A stretch of 9,054 bases of DNA from an uncultured Campylobacter sp. (GTDB taxonomy: Bacteria > Campylobacterota > Campylobacteria > Campylobacterales > Campylobacteraceae). The stretch spans positions 1-9,054 of the forward strand of contig NZ_CALKZP010000024.1 in assembly GCF_938002845.1 (NCBI RefSeq). The letters are read 5' to 3'. Shown in pieces: positions 6,468-9,054 of the stretch. The translations under genes and the position numbers were made by a program. How positions within the stretch are numbered: the first letter of the stretch is position 1; the number at the start of each line of letters is the position of its first letter. The notes under the pieces were generated by a model, which did not search any database, was not told the DNA's origin, and was given only the letters and a program-made list of their open reading frames with translations.

Positions 6468-7244
6468 ATGCATTTTATCGGTATCGACATCGGATCGACC
6501 TCGTCAAAGGTCGCCGTTATGGACGAGCACGGCAGATTTTGCGAGCTGTTTTTGCTGCCTAGCGGCTTTAGCGCGGTTAGAGTCGCGCGGCAGATCAAGC
6601 AAAATTTAGAGCAAAAAGGCTACGGCGAGGGCTTCGTGACGGCTACTGGCTACGGACGCGTCAGCGTGGACTACGCGCAGCTTAGCATGAGCGAAATTTT
6701 ATGCCATGGCCTTGGGGCGCACTTTTTGTTTGAGCCCGACTGCACCGTCATCGACGTGGGCGGGCAGGACACCAAGGCTATCAAAATAGAAGGTGGCAAG
6801 CCTACGGACTTCATCATGAACGACAAATGCTCGGCCGGCACGGGCAAATTTTTAGAGATCAGCGCGGGCCGCCTGGGGCTAGAGCTAAGCGAAATTTACA
6901 AAACCGCCCGCAAAAATCCCGCGATCAAGCTCAGCTCTATCTGCACGGTATTTGCCGAGAGCGAGATCGTCTCGCTAAGCGCAAACGGAGCCGAAACGAG
7001 CGAGATCGCCTACGCCATCGTGGACTCCTCGGCGCACAAGGTCGCCTCTCTCATCAAACGGCTGGAAAATCAAATTTATTTTTTAAGCGGCGGACTTAGC
7101 AACGTGCCGCTCTTTAAACGGCTTCTAGGCGAGCATCTGGGGGCTGAAATTTTTACTCACGAAAACGCAATCTACTGCGGCGCGATGGGCGCTTCGCTTA
7201 TCGGCGCACGCAAAGCAAATGAAATTTCAAAGGAGACGAGATGA
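6468..7244 (+). CDS. BadF/BadG/HgdC-type ATPase, 2-hydroxyacyl-CoA dehydratase activator (YjiL-like)
   Basis: A 258-residue ASKHA-fold ATPase. Family members are homodimers holding one [4Fe-4S] cluster between subunits; ATP hydrolysis drives transfer of a very low-potential electron to a partner iron-sulfur protein. Visible motifs are the phosphate-1 loop GIDIGSTSSK (5-14), the second phosphate loop VIDVGGQDTKAI (94-105), CSAGTGKFLE (121-130) and SSICTVFAESEIVSL (156-170). Cys121 and Cys159 are at the positions of the two cluster ligands of the glutaconyl-type activator HgdC. FLSGGLSNVPLFKRL (205-219) and the terminal CGAMGASLIGA complete the fold. The stop overlaps the ATG of the next gene (ATGA), so the two products are made together and surely interact. 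The start ATG has a weak ribosome site, but an upstream in-frame stop and the family N-terminus fix it. Confidence 0.93.
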   Translation: MHFIGIDIGSTSSKVAVMDEHGRFCELFLLPSGFSAVRVARQIKQNLEQKGYGEGFVTATGYGRVSVDYAQLSMSEILCHGLGAHFLFEPDCTVIDVGGQDTKAIKIEGGKPTDFIMNDKCSAGTGKFLEISAGRLGLELSEIYKTARKNPAIKLSSICTVFAESEIVSLSANGAETSEIAYAIVDSSAHKVASLIKRLENQIYFLSGGLSNVPLFKRLLGEHLGAEIFTHENAIYCGAMGASLIGARKANEISKETR

Positions 7245-8350
7245 AGATGGATTTTGACGCGCTTAAAAAGCGCAACGCAATGGCTCTGCACGATCTAAAA
7301 GAGCAAGGCAAACACGTAGTGGGAATGTTTTGCACCTATTCGCCAAAGGAGCTCATTTACGCCGCGGGCGCCGTGCCGGTTGGGCTTTGTGCCTATGACG
7401 AGAGCCCGATAGACGCCGCTCACGCGGAGCTTCCGCGTAATCTTTGCCCGCTGATCAAGGCAAGCTACGGCTACGCAGTTACTAAAAAATGCCCCTATAT
7501 GAACGCCAGCGATCTCGTCATAGGCGAAACGACCTGCGACGGCAAGAAAAAGATGTATGAGCTGCTGGCAAAACATAAGGACGTCCACGTGCTGCAACTA
7601 CCGAATATGACCGGTGGCAAGAGCTTGGAGCTTTTTACCGACGAGCTTAGAGAATTTCGCAAAGTTTTAGAGCAAAAATTTGATACGAAAATCACCGATG
7701 AAGCACTGCTCGATGCGGTGCAAATTTACAACGAAGAGCGCAAGGTAATGTTGGAGCTTTTAGAGCTTGGCAAACTAAATCCGATGCCGGTAGCGGGCAG
7801 CGAAATTCATCAAATTTCATTTGCGAGCGACTTCATATACGATAAACGCGAAAAGCTTAAGATGATACGCGCCTACATAGCCGCCGCGAAGGAGATGACG
7901 CCGCCGAAAACTCGCAAAAAGCGGATCATCATCACCGGCTGTCCAAGCGGGGGCGTGTATGAGAAGGTTATCAAGCAGATAGAGGAGCTGGGCGCGGACG
8001 TAGTGGCCTTTGAAAACTGCTCCGGCACCAAAGGCTATCAAAACCAAGTAGAAACGAAGGGCGATCTAGTCGCAAATATCGCCGAGCGCTACCTTAAAAT
8101 CCCCTGTTCGGTGATGTATCAAAACGACGCCAGAGGCGATATTATCAAGGAATTTATCCGCGAGTATCAAGCCCACGGCGTCGTTGATGTCGTGCTAAGC
8201 GGCTGTCACACCTACGCGATCGAGACAAACAGGATCAAAGAAGCAAGCCGCGAAGCGGGAGCAAACTATATGAGCTTGGAGACGGATTATTCCAAACAAG
8301 ACGTGGGGCAAATTCGCACGCGGCTGGAAGCCTTTATAGAGCTGCTTTAG
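7241..8350 (+). CDS. 2-hydroxyacyl-CoA dehydratase D-family protein, probably double-cubane cluster protein (YjiM-like)
   Basis: A 369-residue HgdB/FldC/BcrB-superfamily iron-sulfur protein. The N-terminal signature is FCTYSPKELIYAAGAVPVGL (30-49), then NLCPLIKASYGYA (67-79) and ETTCDGKKKMYELL (96-109); the C-terminal half has ITGCPSGG (231-238), FENCSG (257-262), PCSVMYQND (288-296) and SGCHTYAIE (320-328). Cysteines at 31, 69, 99, 234, 260, 289 and 322 are the likely pool of cluster ligands. True dehydratases need two different subunits of this family; here there is one gene plus an activator, as in E. coli yjiM/yjiL and the double-cubane cluster protein (DCCP, [8Fe-9S]) with its reductase. 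I therefore favour DCCP, an ATP-dependent reductase of small substrates with unknown natural substrate. AAAGGAG lies five bases before the ATG. An orphan dehydratase subunit remains possible. Confidence 0.9.
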   Translation: MKMDFDALKKRNAMALHDLKEQGKHVVGMFCTYSPKELIYAAGAVPVGLCAYDESPIDAAHAELPRNLCPLIKASYGYAVTKKCPYMNASDLVIGETTCDGKKKMYELLAKHKDVHVLQLPNMTGGKSLELFTDELREFRKVLEQKFDTKITDEALLDAVQIYNEERKVMLELLELGKLNPMPVAGSEIHQISFASDFIYDKREKLKMIRAYIAAAKEMTPPKTRKKRIIITGCPSGGVYEKVIKQIEELGADVVAFENCSGTKGYQNQVETKGDLVANIAERYLKIPCSVMYQNDARGDIIKEFIREYQAHGVVDVVLSGCHTYAIETNRIKEASREAGANYMSLETDYSKQDVGQIRTRLEAFIELL

Positions 8351-8360
8351 CAGGTCTTAT

Positions 8361-8398
8361 TTGAAATTTTAAAAATTAAAAATTTTCTAAATTTAAAA
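8361..8398. promoter_or_regulatory. Almost pure A/T tract before the Tat-exported binding protein
   Basis: Of these 38 bases only G8363 and C8387 are not A or T. The tract holds several overlapping AAATTT/AAAATTTT inverted words. It separates two co-oriented genes by 73 bases and could contain an upstream element and a weak -10 (TAAATT at 8388-8393). It lacks a GC stem, so it does not look like an intrinsic terminator. Confidence 0.35.
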
Positions 8399-8423
8399 AC
8401 AAACCAAAGAAAGGAGAGGTTGT

Positions 8424-9054
8424 ATGAAATTTAAGGAGATAGACGAATCTCGTCGCGGCTTTTTAAAAGGAGCTTTAGCGGCAGCCGCCATCGCCGGACC
8501 CGAATCGATGCTCGCCGGCTTCACGCCGTTTAAGCCCGATTCGCTGCAGGTTTGGTCGTGCGGAGGACTGTCCGAAGCATTTAACGAGCTAAACGCCATT
8601 TATGAGTCAAGGACGGGGCATAATATCCAGTACACCGGCGCCTTTGCGGGTGCGCTCGGGAAGTCGCTACTGGCCTTGCAGGGCAAGACGGAGGTTTTCG
8701 GCGCTCGCGTTTTGGAGCTAAGCCAAAAACTACGCAAGGCTGGCCTTAGCCTTCGCTTTAGACCGCTATGTTTTACCGACTATGTTTTAGTAGTGCCAAA
8801 GGACAATCCTGCGGGCGTTCGCGATCTAAAGGATCTAGCGGAACCCGGCGTGCGGGTGATGCTGCCGCTAAGGGCTTCGCCTCCTGGTAGCGGACCGGTA
8901 AAGGGAATTTTGAAAAATTCCGGTCTCACAGGGCCTGTTATGAAAAATATGGTCGCCAACGGCTCATGCGTCATCCAGATGATGTGCGATCTGGTAGATG
9001 GCAAGGGCGATGCGTCCATCATCGAAAAGCGCCTAACGACGCACGATAGATTTA
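8424..9054 (+). CDS. Tat-exported ModA-like ABC solute-binding protein (C-terminus outside window)
   Basis: The first 210 residues are visible and the frame is still open at the right edge. The N-terminus carries a twin-arginine signal: SRRGFLKG at 9-16, followed by an alanine-rich hydrophobic stretch to about 32, so the protein is probably folded with any cofactor and exported to the periplasm. The mature part has a type II periplasmic-binding fold of the ModA kind: VWSCGGLSEAFNELNAIYE (43-61), a segment ending TEVFGA (89-94), FTDYVLVVPKDNPAGVRDLKDL (117-138) and PGVRVMLPLR (141-150). Where molybdate-binding ModA has AASL with a ligand serine, this protein has CGGL, and further cysteines occur at 116, 182 and 188. 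The ligand may therefore not be molybdate. AAAGGAGAGG stands five bases or less before the ATG at 8424. Permease and ATPase genes would be expected downstream. Confidence 0.85.
   Translation, partial: MKFKEIDESRRGFLKGALAAAAIAGPESMLAGFTPFKPDSLQVWSCGGLSEAFNELNAIYESRTGHNIQYTGAFAGALGKSLLALQGKTEVFGARVLELSQKLRKAGLSLRFRPLCFTDYVLVVPKDNPAGVRDLKDLAEPGVRVMLPLRASPPGSGPVKGILKNSGLTGPVMKNMVANGSCVIQMMCDLVDGKGDASIIEKRLTTHDRF

Noticed and set aside
1..9054. CRISPR arrays, insertion sequences, tRNA or rRNA genes
   Set aside because: Looked for regularly spaced repeats, transposase motifs, terminal inverted repeats and tRNA T-loop consensus by eye; none seen.

Overview
The window looks like a chromosomal segment of a relatively G+C-rich Campylobacter or close relative. 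C. gracilis or the C. rectus/showae group is my guess from memory, not a database result. Four things point this way. AAATTT and AAAATTT words recur in coding and spacer DNA. Two good promoters have a TATAAT -10 box and T-rich upstream DNA with no clear -35. The der-aroK-trpS gene order is familiar from Campylobacter. Spacers between co-oriented genes are short.

Left part (1-4046, minus strand): a housekeeping operon reads right to left from a promoter near 4021-4046. Its order is der (ribosome-assembly GTPase), aroK (shikimate kinase), trpS (tryptophanyl-tRNA synthetase), a DUF2628-type membrane protein, then the start of a UPF0237 ACT-domain gene that runs off the left edge. der, aroK and trpS are overlapping or separated by about 10 bases, with Shine-Dalgarno sites touching the preceding stop codon. 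The oddity is aroK: it reads in frame into a second domain of about 145 residues of unknown function, which also has its own in-frame ATG and ribosome-binding-like sequence.

Middle (about 4047-6313): a spacer of nearly 400 bases with no recognisable gene separates the der promoter from a divergent promoter. That promoter drives two tandem paralogous EamA/DMT-family transporters.

Right part (6314-9054, plus strand): after a 154-base spacer with small palindromes come an ATP-dependent activator (BadF/BadG/HgdC family, E. coli YjiL-like) and an overlapping single-subunit 2-hydroxyacyl-CoA dehydratase-family iron-sulfur protein (YjiM-like). This two-gene form fits the double-cubane cluster protein and its reductase better than a heterodimeric dehydratase. 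It is followed, across an almost pure A/T spacer, by a Tat-exported ModA-like solute-binding protein cut by the right edge. That protein lacks the usual ModA serine ligands and carries unusual cysteines. This low-potential redox pair next to an odd periplasmic binding protein is the best candidate in the window for a little-described system; the link between the two parts is inferred only from adjacency.
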